Origin: an uncultured Chloroflexales bacterium
Lineage (GTDB): Bacteria; Chloroflexota; Chloroflexia; Chloroflexales; Chloroflexaceae
Length of the DNA stretch: 64,000 nt
Direction: 5' to 3'
Assembly: GCA_937918935.1 (NCBI GenBank)
Contig: CAKZSI010000072.1
Coordinates: forward strand, 1 to 64,000
Shown here: positions 25,799 to 34,949 of the stretch, in pieces
Position numbering within the stretch: the stretch's first letter is position 1
Layout: each line of letters starts with the position of its first letter
Program-made: the position numbers and the translations under genes
The notes under the pieces: model-generated
Told to the model about the DNA's origin: nothing
The model's input: only the letters and a program-made list of their open reading frames with translations
The model's database searches: none

Positions 25799-27466
25799 CT
25801 ACTCCGCCAGCACCCTTCGCGCCCTCCCGGCGGCCCACAGCCCGGCCGCCAGGGCACCGGCTCCCACCGCCAGCGGCGCCCAACTGCGCCGTCGCGTGTC
25901 CCCGAGCACGACCCTCGCGGTGTTGTAGCCGCTGGCGCCGAAGACGCCGCCACCGGGGTGGGTGCTGGCCCCGGTGAGGTACAGCCCCTTGATCGGCGTG
26001 CGGTAACTCGCCAACTCCGGCAGTGGGCGGAAGAAGAACATCTGGTCGAAACTCATCTCCACATGCATCACGTTGCCCTTGAGCAGGCCGATGCGGCGTT
26101 CCAGGTCCAGCGGTGATTGGATGAAGCGATCGATGATCTTGCCGCGCATGTTGGGGGCGTAGCGGTAGAGCACCTCCAGAATGCTGTCGGCGACCTCCTC
26201 ACGCACGTCGTCCCAGTGCCGCCCGCCGCTGAGTTCGTAGGGAAAGTACTGCGCCCAGAGGAAGACGGTGTGCTTGCCGGGGGGAGCGACGATCGGATCG
26301 ATCGCCGAGAAGGTCATCGCAATCACCGCCGGGTCCTTCGAAGGCTCGCCCCGCAGGTAGTCTTCGTAGGCCCGGCGCACGTAATCCATGCTCGGGCTGA
26401 GGAGTTGGAGACCGTGGTGACTCTCGTGGGGTTTGCCGCCACTGGGGGCGCCGGGGTAGTCGGGGAGTTCTTCGGCGGCGCAGCGCACGGTCATGCCGAA
26501 GCCGTTGCCGACCCGCACCTTCTGCAGCCGCTCCACCAGGCGCGAGGGCAGGTGGGCGGGACCAACAAGCCGCAGCAGGGTGGTGAGCACATGGGCGTTC
26601 GACACCACCACCGGCGCGGAGTAACGCTGGCCATCCTCGGTTTCGATGCCCTGCACCCGACCCGACTGGATCAAAATGCGGCGCACCGGCGCGTCTACCG
26701 CCACGTTGCCCCCGAAGCTGATCAAGGCGCGGGCCATGGCCTGGGTGAGCATGCCGCTGCCGCCTCTGGGATGCGCCGCGCCACTGTAGTGCAGCATGGA
26801 GTGCCAGCCGAAGAAATCGCCGGCCCCGATCTCGTCCGGCGGCGGCCCGCTCTGGGCGGCCAGCCAGGTCATCGCGGCGCGCATCGCCTCGCTCTCGAAT
26901 GTCTCGCTGATCAACTGAGCATAGCTGGTAAACAGGCGCCGAGAGACCTCGGTTGCGTTACGCTCGTGGGCGGGTAAACGCGGGATTGCTGCAGCCACGC
27001 TGCTAAAAAGCCGCCCCACGGAGGGTGGATTGAGGAACACATCAAACACCGCCTCGTTCAGCGGCGTCCAGTAGGCCAGGAAGCGGCGATAGGCCTCGGC
27101 GTCGCGCGGGCTGACACGGGCGATGCTTTCGACCGTGCGCTCGGTGTCCTTATAAAAACTGATCGCGCCGCTGCCATCAGGCAGCGGATAGAAGGCGAAG
27201 GGGTCCATCGGAATATACTCGAGGCCGTGCCGCTCCAACTCCAGATCGCGCACGATGGGGGTGAGATGGACCATAATGTGGGCTGAGGAGCCTACGTCGA
27301 TTTTGTAGCCAGGAATGACCTCTTCGGTACAAACGGCGCCGCCGACGATAGGGCGGCGTTCGGCGACCAGCACCCGCAATCCGGCCTTCGCCAGGTAACC
27401 GGCGCAGGTAAGGCCGTTGTGCCCGCCACCGACCACGATCACATCGTAGTCCGTTTTGTGAGCCAT
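25799..27466 (-). CDS. CrtO-type carotene ketolase / FAD-dependent oxidoreductase
   Basis: A 555-residue protein with the dinucleotide motif DVIVVGGGHNGLTCAGYLAKAG and RPIVGGAVCTEE, typical of the CrtO/NAD(P)/FAD-dependent oxidoreductase branch. It ends with LYLTGASTHPGGGVFGASGYNTA. CrtO enzymes add a 4-keto group to beta- or gamma-carotene, consistent with keto-carotenoids reported in filamentous anoxygenic phototrophs. A C-terminal hydrophobic helix (about 530-548) after the catalytic domain may anchor it to the membrane. The family also contains RetSat-like proteins, so the exact reaction is uncertain. Confidence 0.85.
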   Translation of the reverse strand: MAHKTDYDVIVVGGGHNGLTCAGYLAKAGLRVLVAERRPIVGGAVCTEEVIPGYKIDVGSSAHIMVHLTPIVRDLELERHGLEYIPMDPFAFYPLPDGSGAISFYKDTERTVESIARVSPRDAEAYRRFLAYWTPLNEAVFDVFLNPPSVGRLFSSVAAAIPRLPAHERNATEVSRRLFTSYAQLISETFESEAMRAAMTWLAAQSGPPPDEIGAGDFFGWHSMLHYSGAAHPRGGSGMLTQAMARALISFGGNVAVDAPVRRILIQSGRVQGIETEDGQRYSAPVVVSNAHVLTTLLRLVGPAHLPSRLVERLQKVRVGNGFGMTVRCAAEELPDYPGAPSGGKPHESHHGLQLLSPSMDYVRRAYEDYLRGEPSKDPAVIAMTFSAIDPIVAPPGKHTVFLWAQYFPYELSGGRHWDDVREEVADSILEVLYRYAPNMRGKIIDRFIQSPLDLERRIGLLKGNVMHVEMSFDQMFFFRPLPELASYRTPIKGLYLTGASTHPGGGVFGASGYNTARVVLGDTRRRSWAPLAVGAGALAAGLWAAGRARRVLAE

Positions 27467-27916
27467 AGCAGTCGCTTTCTATCCGAGCCGGGAATCACCA
27501 CCTCTTCAGTATACGCCAGATCGGGGCGAAGGGATGAACGCCCCCCGGGGAGGTGCGGTGTCATAGTTTGCACGAAACCCCTGTGCCCGCGACTCCGCTG
27601 GCAACGGTCGTGTCCCTCCGGCGCCCGTGACGACCTCTACGCCGTGGGGCGGCGGGTTTTCACCCCCGCTGGCGCGAACTGATCACCATGGCCGCAGGGG
27701 CGGCGGATCCGGTGCCGTGGCCCTCGGGGCCGCCCCCGGGCCATGCCGCGTTCTTCGCCTTCCTCCCGGGGCCTGGCCTGGCCCGCCTATTGCCTCGCGT
27801 CATCCTGGCGGAAGAGCACTACAAAGACCTGCGGGGGCGTTGCAGGCGCGGTGAGGGGCATAGCGGCGGGCGCTGGTATGAAGCCGATCACGATAGAGAT
27901 CTCTTCTCTTATCGCC
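27467..27916. other. Intergenic, no gene recognised
   Basis: A GC-rich gap between the ketolase promoter and the 3' end of the UbiA gene. Open frames here have no domain and continue antisense into UbiA. No strong hairpin was noticed. Confidence 0.4.
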
Positions 27917-28927
27917 CTACCTCATCCCCAGTAGCCAGCGCAGCGCCGCATACGTCGCGCCATTGGGGAGCAGCGGCAGCAGGTGGGCGGCGAGCAGGGC
28001 CAGGCGGGGCAGGGGCGCCAGCCGTGGTGCTACCAGGGCGATGGGTATACTCAGCAACAGGACCAGGTGGGCCATGCCCGGGCCATCGCCGGCCTGCCCG
28101 CCACGGGCCAGGCGCGCGAGGGTAAGCGCCGTGCCCGCGGCGAGGGCCACGACCCCGCCGGCGCCTTTACCGGATCGCGTGGCGAGGTACCACAGCGGCA
28201 GGGCCAGCAGCGCCGCCTGCAATGTCACAATGTAGAGCAGCAGCGCCCGTGAGAGGCGCAGCCGCCCCTCTTCCATGCGCGCACCGAGAAACAGCGCCGT
28301 GGTCCGCGCGCCCCGCGCGGCGTCGTTTTCGAGATCGCGCAAGGCCCCGTGAACGCCGTTCACCATGAGGATCAGCAGCGTCTCGTAGACCATGAGCAGG
28401 CACGTCAACGTCGTTAACGCCCGACCCATCGTCAGCGCCCCGTAGCGCAGCAGCGCGGCCCATCCCAGGGCCTGTACCAGGTCGGTGAGGGGCGGGAAGG
28501 GGCATGCTTTGCCCCAGCGGTTATAGATCGCCATTGCGCCAAATGCCGCCGCCAGGCTGATTCTGGCATCACCACGCGCCGGGCTACAGGCGTCCGCGGC
28601 AACCAGCCGGGTGTGTAGGGCGAAGGCCAGTGGCACACAGGCCAGGGCCAGGCCCAGGGCAAGCTCCGGCTCAACCGCGCCCCGCACCAGCGGATAGTGC
28701 CGCCGGCGAGGCTGGGTGCGGTCGAGGTCAAGGTCGCAGATGTCGTTGTGCAGGTAGGCGAAGAGGTGAAAGGCGCTTGCCACCGCCAGCAAGCCGGTGG
28801 CGCGTCGCGGGGTCAGATGCGCGGTCACGCTGCCCGCGCCGAGCAGCGGGAGGGTCGCGGTCGCACCGAGGGCCGAGAAGCGGCTGAAGTGGTAGAGATC
28901 CCAGAGCAGCGCCTTGATGCTCATCAT
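27917..28927 (-). CDS. UbiA family prenyltransferase
   Basis: About 336 residues with eight or nine membrane helices. The first aspartate-rich motif NDICDLDLD fits NDxxDxxxD and the second is RDLENDAARGARTTA, so the Mg2+-diphosphate site is intact. UbiA enzymes attach isoprenoid chains to quinone, chlorin, heme or lipid acceptors; which applies here is unclear. The carotenoid genes nearby suggest an isoprenoid pigment or quinone step. The ATG at 28927 overlaps the stop of the giant kinase gene (TGATGA), so the two are translationally coupled. An ATG at 28924 is also possible. Confidence 0.85.
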   Translation of the reverse strand: MMSIKALLWDLYHFSRFSALGATATLPLLGAGSVTAHLTPRRATGLLAVASAFHLFAYLHNDICDLDLDRTQPRRRHYPLVRGAVEPELALGLALACVPLAFALHTRLVAADACSPARGDARISLAAAFGAMAIYNRWGKACPFPPLTDLVQALGWAALLRYGALTMGRALTTLTCLLMVYETLLILMVNGVHGALRDLENDAARGARTTALFLGARMEEGRLRLSRALLLYIVTLQAALLALPLWYLATRSGKGAGGVVALAAGTALTLARLARGGQAGDGPGMAHLVLLLSIPIALVAPRLAPLPRLALLAAHLLPLLPNGATYAALRWLLGMR

Positions 28928-31900
28928 GCATCCCGCGTCCACTCGCTCAGGCGAAAACCCGCCTCGCGCAGCATACGGAAGACGGTGGCAGTGTACACGG
29001 CGACGAACTCGTTTGGGGTGCGGGAGCGGGTCAGCATCTCCATGGCGGCCATAGCCATCTGGCGGCGCATTTTGGGGTAGTAGACGCAGGAATGGACCAC
29101 CTGGTTGTAGAGGCCCAGCCAGTAGATGTAGCGCCGCACCAGTTCGGTATCGGCGGCGGCGGCCACGCGGCGCTGCAAGGCATCGCTGAGGCCTCGCCGG
29201 GCCATGAACACATCCACCGCGTCACGGTGCTGCATGCGGATGGTCGCCAGGGTGGGCGTCAGAGCCGCCGGCAGGTCGTCGCGCATCGCCGCCACCACGT
29301 CGCCAAGGAGCCGCAACACCGGCTCGGGGTAGTAGAAGCCTACCGCGGCCAGGCCAGCAACCACCCGTTCGACCTGCCGCCGATCGTCGCGCATCAGGCC
29401 GTCCTGGAGCAGCAATTCAATCAGGGGCATGGTCTGGCCGAGTTTGCCGTAGGCCAGACCCAGGGGCAGGAGCAGGATGTCGAACTGCTGCAGCAGGCTC
29501 GGTGTCGTGCCGTAGATCAGGTCGGGGTTGGCGCCAAAAAGGCCCTCGGTCAACTCCTCGACCAGGGGCGTCCACTCGTGGGGCGTATGCGGCAACAGCA
29601 CGCTGAAGGAGAGCAACAGCCAGAGCCGGCCCGGCGGCGGCAGGCGCTCGAAAAGCGCCCGCACCACGGGGGCGGCGCTGGCGATGTCGGCGAAGGCGTG
29701 AATGGCGATCTGGACCGTGCCCACGAGGTTGAAGAGCACATTGTCTTCGCGCAGCAGGGTCTCCAGGTCGGCGATGTAGGCGCGCAATGGCTTCCCCGGG
29801 TCGAACAGCGGCGCGACGCGCATCAAGATGGCGCGCTCGGCGTGCGGCACCTCGAAGAAACGCTCTACCGGCACGATTTCCGCCAGCAGCATGGTGTCGA
29901 GAATGGGGCGCGAGAAGGCGCTGGCCACCGCCTGAAAGATCAGGTCCTCGATGGTTTTGCCGAATACGCCGGTGTTGAGAATGTCGAGATGGAGCCGCTG
30001 GCGGGCCAGTTCGTAGTAGAGTTCCACCGTCGTATCACGGACATCCGGGCGCTCGGGGTGGTTGATGTAGATGACCACCGAGAGTTCAAAGAAGAACTCC
30101 AGGATGTTCCGCAGGTCGCGCAGGGCCGACGGGCCAACCCGCGCCACCAGGTCGCGCAGAAGACCATAGGTGAAGTCGGGATCGGAGCGCCAGATGAGGT
30201 AGAGCACGTCGCGGGCGACCCGCCGCAGGGCCGGGGCGCCACGGGCGGCGGCCCAGAGGAACAGGTCGCGGGCGGGCGGGCCAATGTAGTAAGCCGCCTT
30301 GAGCGCGGTCCGGCGCGTTTCATCAGTGTCTTGCTGGCAGAGCGACTTGAGCAGCTCGGCGCCGGCCTGCGCATCCTCGGCGTACAACTCAACGAGGGTC
30401 TGGGCGGCAAGTTCGCGCAGCTCGATGTCGGGCGCGCGGGCCAGGGTGGCGAAGGCGGCTGGCTGCCGGGCGACCAGCAGGGCGATGCGGGCCACGTCGA
30501 AGGCCAGGGGAAACTCCCGCGCACGGGCCATCAGGCCCGTGATGGCCCCGACAAGCCCCTCGCCACCAGCCGCGCCCCCCAGGAGGCGCCGGGCAAGCAC
30601 GTAGGCGCCGAGTTCGTTGTAGGCGAAGCTCACCGTTTCACCGGCGAAGGGGTGGCCTCGCTGCTCTGCAAGCACGCCGTTGTCGAGCAGGCGGCAGTAG
30701 GCGGTATCGGGGTCCTCGCGCAGCAACTCCTCGCGCAGGTGCTCGTTGCGGGCCAGATCGCGAACAGGTATGCTGATTGCCCCCCGGCGGAGCATCTCGC
30801 CGGCCAGTTCATCAATGAACAGATGCTCGCGGCGCTGACGCACCCGTTCCTCGTAGTAGCGGCGAAAAAGGCCCAGTCCTGGCCCACGCGCCGCCAGTTC
30901 GACCGGGCCATCGCGGCAACTCTCGGCAATCAAACGAAGCATGAGCGGCTTGCGCAGGCGCTCGCGCACACCCGCAGGCAGGCGTTCCAGGGGCGTCTGG
31001 AGGCGGTAGAAGCCGGCGTAGCGCTGGTAGGCCAGGGCCAGTTCGTCGGGGGTGAAGGGTTCCAGCGACAGCCACGGCTCGCCGTCGGGGCCGTAGTAGT
31101 ATGCGCTCCAGAACAGATTGGCCGCGCCGGCCCGCTCCAACTGGCCCCAGGCCACGCTGTTGCAACTGATCACCACACGTAACGCCGGACTGGCCACGCG
31201 GCCAACCAGGGCATCGAGTTGCTTGAGCAGGCTCTCGGGGCCGGCATGGACGCCGCTGCGATACTCATTCAGGCCGTCGAAGATCAGCACCAGGCGACGC
31301 CCGGCCTCGGCTGCCAGACGCCCGATCTGCCCCAGGTCGTGCGCCAGCGCCTCGGGCGCCTCGCGCCCCAGATCACGGCTGATCTCCCGATCAATCTCCG
31401 CGCCGAGCGAGCCGCCGCAACGGTAGAAGAGCACCGCGTCGCCCTCTTCCTGCAGATACTCGGCCCACCGCGCCAGCAGACAGGTTTTTCCCGTACCCGA
31501 GTCGCCGAGCAACAGCAGCGCCCCGCTCGCGCTTGCCAGAAAGGCCCGCAGATGCGCTTCGGCCCCGACGCGCGTCACGTACAGGTGCGGCGCGTAGGGT
31601 CCGGGACGATGGGGTGTGCCGGCCAGTTCGCGGAGTACCTGGCTGGCCTGGGTTCGGGCGGCGGCACGCACGTGGTCCCAGCCGACACTGATGGGCCGTG
31701 CCGGGGCAGACACACCGGGGCGCGGCACGAGGTGCGTCGGCGCGTCCACGACCGGTAGAGAGTCGACAACAGCGCTGGCGGCGGCCCGCAGCGCCTGGCG
31801 CAACGCGGCAGCGCTGGCCGGGCGCTCCTCACGCCGTAGCGCCAGGGCCTGTCCCAGCACCTCACTGACTTCGAGCGGCGCCTGGCGGTTCACCAGATGG

Positions 31901-32586
31901 ACCGGCGGCAGCGGGTCGGCCCGGCCCGCAAGCAGCGCCTCGGCCCGCGCCGGCGCGCTGACCGGAACACGATCGGTGAGCAAATGGTAGAGGGTCGCGG
32001 CGAGGGCGTAGAGGTCGGAACGGGCATCGGTGCCGCTGCCCTGGATCTGCTCCAGCGGCGCATAGTGCAAGGTGTAGCCGAAGAGACTCTGCGACGTGCC
32101 GAGACCGATACTCCTGGCGAGGCCAAAGTCGAGCAGGACCACCAGGCCCTCAGCCGTGAGCTTGAGATTCTGCGGCTTAATGTCGCGGTGCAACACCGGC
32201 GGCTCGCGGGTGTGCAGATACTCCAGCGTGGCGAGCACCTGATCGGCCCAGGAGAGCGCCTGGCCCACCGGGAACGGGCCGCCGTGGCGGGCCAGCAGCG
32301 CGGCCAGATCCGCCCCGGGAAAAAACTCCATCACCAGGTAACGCCCGGCGCCATCGCGGAAGTAGTCGATCACCTTGGGCAACGCGGGGTGGCGCAAGGC
32401 GGCGAGGAGCCGGGCCTCGCGCTCGAAGGCCTGGGCGTTCTCGGGGGCATCGCCGAGCATCTGCTTCAGGGCGACCGTATTGCGCAACCGCCGGTCCACC
32501 GCCTCGTAGACCGCGCCCATTCCCCCGCGGCCGATCAGCCGCACGATCTGGTAACGCTGGAAGATGAGGGAACCGGGATGGAGCAT
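28924..32586 (-). CDS. Ser/Thr protein kinase fused to a NACHT/STAND-like NTPase and helical repeats
   Basis: A 1220-residue protein. A PknB-like kinase (11-270) has the glycine loop GRGGMGAVYE, K41, HRDIKPQN (133-140) and DFG (153-155). After a linker, a P-loop NTPase follows: Walker A GDSGTGKT (361-368) and Walker B LVLIFDGLNEY (432-442), the latter typical of NACHT/STAND ATPases. The C-terminal 550 residues are alpha-helical and HEAT-like, probably a sensor scaffold. No membrane helix is obvious, so it is likely cytoplasmic. No Shine-Dalgarno is visible at the ATG. An FHA-winged-helix gene is divergent 180 bp away; UbiA overlaps at the 3' end. Confidence 0.85.
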   Translation of the reverse strand: MLHPGSLIFQRYQIVRLIGRGGMGAVYEAVDRRLRNTVALKQMLGDAPENAQAFEREARLLAALRHPALPKVIDYFRDGAGRYLVMEFFPGADLAALLARHGGPFPVGQALSWADQVLATLEYLHTREPPVLHRDIKPQNLKLTAEGLVVLLDFGLARSIGLGTSQSLFGYTLHYAPLEQIQGSGTDARSDLYALAATLYHLLTDRVPVSAPARAEALLAGRADPLPPVHLVNRQAPLEVSEVLGQALALRREERPASAAALRQALRAAASAVVDSLPVVDAPTHLVPRPGVSAPARPISVGWDHVRAAARTQASQVLRELAGTPHRPGPYAPHLYVTRVGAEAHLRAFLASASGALLLLGDSGTGKTCLLARWAEYLQEEGDAVLFYRCGGSLGAEIDREISRDLGREAPEALAHDLGQIGRLAAEAGRRLVLIFDGLNEYRSGVHAGPESLLKQLDALVGRVASPALRVVISCNSVAWGQLERAGAANLFWSAYYYGPDGEPWLSLEPFTPDELALAYQRYAGFYRLQTPLERLPAGVRERLRKPLMLRLIAESCRDGPVELAARGPGLGLFRRYYEERVRQRREHLFIDELAGEMLRRGAISIPVRDLARNEHLREELLREDPDTAYCRLLDNGVLAEQRGHPFAGETVSFAYNELGAYVLARRLLGGAAGGEGLVGAITGLMARAREFPLAFDVARIALLVARQPAAFATLARAPDIELRELAAQTLVELYAEDAQAGAELLKSLCQQDTDETRRTALKAAYYIGPPARDLFLWAAARGAPALRRVARDVLYLIWRSDPDFTYGLLRDLVARVGPSALRDLRNILEFFFELSVVIYINHPERPDVRDTTVELYYELARQRLHLDILNTGVFGKTIEDLIFQAVASAFSRPILDTMLLAEIVPVERFFEVPHAERAILMRVAPLFDPGKPLRAYIADLETLLREDNVLFNLVGTVQIAIHAFADIASAAPVVRALFERLPPPGRLWLLLSFSVLLPHTPHEWTPLVEELTEGLFGANPDLIYGTTPSLLQQFDILLLPLGLAYGKLGQTMPLIELLLQDGLMRDDRRQVERVVAGLAAVGFYYPEPVLRLLGDVVAAMRDDLPAALTPTLATIRMQHRDAVDVFMARRGLSDALQRRVAAAADTELVRRYIYWLGLYNQVVHSCVYYPKMRRQMAMAAMEMLTRSRTPNEFVAVYTATVFRMLREAGFRLSEWTRDA

Positions 32587-32660
32587 GGATATGACGTGAG
32601 ACTACCACTCCGGCGGAGCGCGTGTGATGGGTCGGCCCTCTCCCCACCCTCCCCCTGGCC

Positions 32661-32693
32661 GCCTCCCTCTCCACCCTCAGTGGAGAGGGAGGC
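32661..32693. repeat. Hairpin in kinase-FHA divergent intergenic region
   Basis: Perfect 13-bp arms GCCTCCCTCTCCA / TGGAGAGGGAGGC with a 7-nt loop. A related hairpin (CCCTCTCC...GGAGAGGG) is at 55129-55165. It lies between divergent promoters, so it is not a terminator for either; it is probably a mobile repeat or a DNA-level site. Confidence 0.65.
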
Positions 32694-32753
32694 CGAAGAA
32701 GGTGAGGAACGACACTGCGGCCCATTGTAGCACAGCAGTTTGCGCGCCTGCGG

Positions 32754-32759
32754 TACAAT
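32754..32759 (+). promoter_or_regulatory. Possible -10 box TACAAT, near-leaderless start
   Basis: TACAAT ends 6 bp before the ATG of the FHA gene, so transcription would begin at or near the start codon. No convincing -35 hexamer is placed at 16-18 bp. Confidence 0.35.
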
Positions 32760-32765
32760 GAGGGT

Positions 32766-33410
32766 ATGAGCGAGTCGAATCATCCAGCCGTCGCGCGCCT
32801 GGTGGCCCTGGCCGACGATGTGCGGCCAGTCGAGTTCCTCCTGAGCGGCGAAGAGCACACCCTGGGCCGCGCGCCCGGCTGCGACATAGTCATTCCCCGG
32901 CAGACGATCTCCCGGCTGCATGCGCGCATCACTCGCGAGGGGCCGCGCTACGTGCTGCGCGACGCGGGCAGCGCCAACGGCACATACGTCAACGGTCTAC
33001 CTGTAATCGGCCCCCATCTGCTAAACGACCAGGACACAATCGGGCTGGGCGCCACCGGCGGCCTGCTGCGCTTCCTCGACCCCGACCCGACCGTAGTCGC
33101 CGGCACGCGCCTGCGCTTCGATGAACGAGCGCAGGTCTTCCTGCTCAACGGCCAGGCGCTCGATCTGCCACCCGGGCAGTTCAGGTTGCTGCTGCACCTG
33201 CACCGCAACCTGGGGGCGCTGTGCAGCCGCGAGTCTTGCGCCGAGGCTATCTGGGGGCGCGACTACGACCCGGGCCTCGATGCTGAGGCTCTCGACCGCG
33301 CCGTGAGCAACCTGCGCGCCGCCCTGCGCCGCGCCGATCCTTCCGCCGACCTGATTCAGACTCGCCGCGGCCTGGGCTATGTGCTGCTGGCACAGTCACC
33401 AGGGACGTGA
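32766..33410 (+). CDS. FHA domain fused to OmpR-type winged-helix DNA-binding domain
   Basis: A 214-residue protein. The N-terminal FHA domain (about 25-100) keeps the phosphothreonine-binding residues G34-R35, S49-R50-x-H52 and N71-G72. The C-terminal half (about 120-210: LDLPPGQFRLLLHLHRNLG, CAEAIWG, DRAVSNLRAALRRADPS, TRRGLGYVLLA) is a Trans_reg_C winged helix. It should bind a phosphothreonine protein through FHA and DNA through the winged helix. Mycobacterial EmbR joins the same domain types in the opposite order. Divergent neighbour of the kinase-NTPase, the obvious candidate partner. Confidence 0.9.
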   Translation: MSESNHPAVARLVALADDVRPVEFLLSGEEHTLGRAPGCDIVIPRQTISRLHARITREGPRYVLRDAGSANGTYVNGLPVIGPHLLNDQDTIGLGATGGLLRFLDPDPTVVAGTRLRFDERAQVFLLNGQALDLPPGQFRLLLHLHRNLGALCSRESCAEAIWGRDYDPGLDAEALDRAVSNLRAALRRADPSADLIQTRRGLGYVLLAQSPGT

Positions 33411-33671
33411 ACATGGGCCAGTTTGAAAGTTCGCACCTGCGTGGCGGTCTGGAGGGTTGCGGAGAGGCAGAGCCTCTCGGCAACCCCGCTGGCCCTGAAC
33501 TCACTCCACCGGGATCGTAGCGCCGGACGCTCTCCCTCCCGGTGTAAGGCAACCTTGCCCCACCGCGCCTCGACTTGCGCGACCGGGGCGCCCCGCAGGT
33601 TGGAGCGTGGAGATCACTTTAGCAACCAGTGTCGGGGGTCCCGACACCCCTCGAAATGAGATTGATGCACA

Positions 33672-34949
33672 ATGAATATTCCATTACTGATCTGGATGCG
33701 CGCCCGGATACCCCTCTGGGCGGCAACTATGCTGCTGAGTCTGACCTTGATTGGCGGCCTGGGCGGCGGGATGTATGCCGGGTACCACCTCAACCGGTCC
33801 CCGGTCGCCTGCCCGGAAAGCCCCGAGGTCTGCGAACAGTTTTCGGTCTTCTGGGAAGCGTGGGAACTGGCAAGCAAGCGTTTCGTGGATCCGGCGGCGA
33901 TCGACCCGGGCGAGATGACAACCGGCGCTATCAACGGGATGCTCGACAGCCTGGGCGACAACGGCCACACGCGCTTTCTCAGCGCCGAAGAAGCCCGGCA
34001 GTGGGAAGAGTCCCTGCGAGGATCGTTCGAGGGCATCGGCGCCTACATTGACGTGCGGAACGGACGGACAATCATCGTCGCGCCGATCGAAGGCTCACCC
34101 GCCGAGCAGGCTGGCCTGCGCCCCGGCGACGTGATCCTGGCGGTAAATGGCGAGCCGACCACCGGCTGGTCAGTTGACGAGTTGCGCACAAAGGTGCGCG
34201 GCCCCGGTGGCACCAGCGTTACCCTGCGTGTCCTGCATCCCGGTGACAACCTTCCGGTGGAAGTCACCGTCGTCCGGGCGCAGGTGGTGGTGCCGAGCGT
34301 CAACTGGCGCATGCTGCCCGACGATGTCGCGTTCATCCGGCTGAGTTCCTTCGACGACGACGCGGGCAAGGAACTGCGTGATGCGCTTACCAGCGCCCGC
34401 CAGCAGGGCGCCCGCGCCGTTGTCCTGGATCTGCGCAATAACCCGGGCGGTCTGCTCGATCAGGCCATCGAAGTGGCCAGCCAGTTCTTGCCGGAGGGCA
34501 CAACCGTGCTGATCGAGGAGAATCGCGAAGGGGAGCGCAAGATCACAACGGCGCGCCGCGGCGGCGTGGCCCTCGATGTACCCCTGGCGGTGCTGATCAA
34601 CGAGAACTCGGCCAGTTCCGCCGAGATCGTTTCGGGGGCCTTGCAGGCGGCGGAGCGGGCCGTGCTGATCGGCGAGACGACCTTCGGCACCGGCACCGTG
34701 CTGACGCCGTACCGCCTGAGCGACGGCAGCCGTCTGCTGCTGGGCACCCAGCAATGGCTCACCCCCGACGAACGCACCATCCGCGGCCAGGGCATCGAGC
34801 CCGACGAAGTGATCGTCCTTGGCGACGAGGTGGCGCCTCTCTCGCCGGCCGAGGCGGCGGCCCTGCCCGCAGCCGAACTGCGCGCCAGCCCCGACACTCA
34901 GCTCGCGCGGGCAGTGGAACGGGTGTTAGAGGTGGCGGCAAGCCGGTAG
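33672..34949 (+). CDS. S41 family C-terminal processing protease-like protein, catalytic Lys replaced
   Basis: A 425-residue exported protein. It has an N-terminal membrane anchor (about 13-38), a helical part, a PDZ domain (about 118-205, with GSPAEQAGLRPGDVILAVNG) and an S41 protease core. Ser315 in NENSASSAEIVSGAL aligns with the nucleophile of CtpA/Prc. The usual lysine of TFGKG is Thr340 here (TTFGTGTVLTPY), so the Ser-Lys dyad is not canonical. Similar TFGTG variants exist in this phylum as far as I recall. It could use another base or act as a non-proteolytic PDZ protein. The ribosome site is weak. Confidence 0.88.
   Translation: MNIPLLIWMRARIPLWAATMLLSLTLIGGLGGGMYAGYHLNRSPVACPESPEVCEQFSVFWEAWELASKRFVDPAAIDPGEMTTGAINGMLDSLGDNGHTRFLSAEEARQWEESLRGSFEGIGAYIDVRNGRTIIVAPIEGSPAEQAGLRPGDVILAVNGEPTTGWSVDELRTKVRGPGGTSVTLRVLHPGDNLPVEVTVVRAQVVVPSVNWRMLPDDVAFIRLSSFDDDAGKELRDALTSARQQGARAVVLDLRNNPGGLLDQAIEVASQFLPEGTTVLIEENREGERKITTARRGGVALDVPLAVLINENSASSAEIVSGALQAAERAVLIGETTFGTGTVLTPYRLSDGSRLLLGTQQWLTPDERTIRGQGIEPDEVIVLGDEVAPLSPAEAAALPAAELRASPDTQLARAVERVLEVAASR

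Noticed and set aside
27688-28125. 145-residue plus-strand open frame between the ketolase and UbiA
   Set aside because: Half of it is antisense to UbiA; low-complexity Gly/Pro/Ala/Arg content.
29092-31182. 696-residue plus-strand open frame
   Set aside because: Antisense to the C-terminal half of the kinase-NTPase protein; no recognisable motif.
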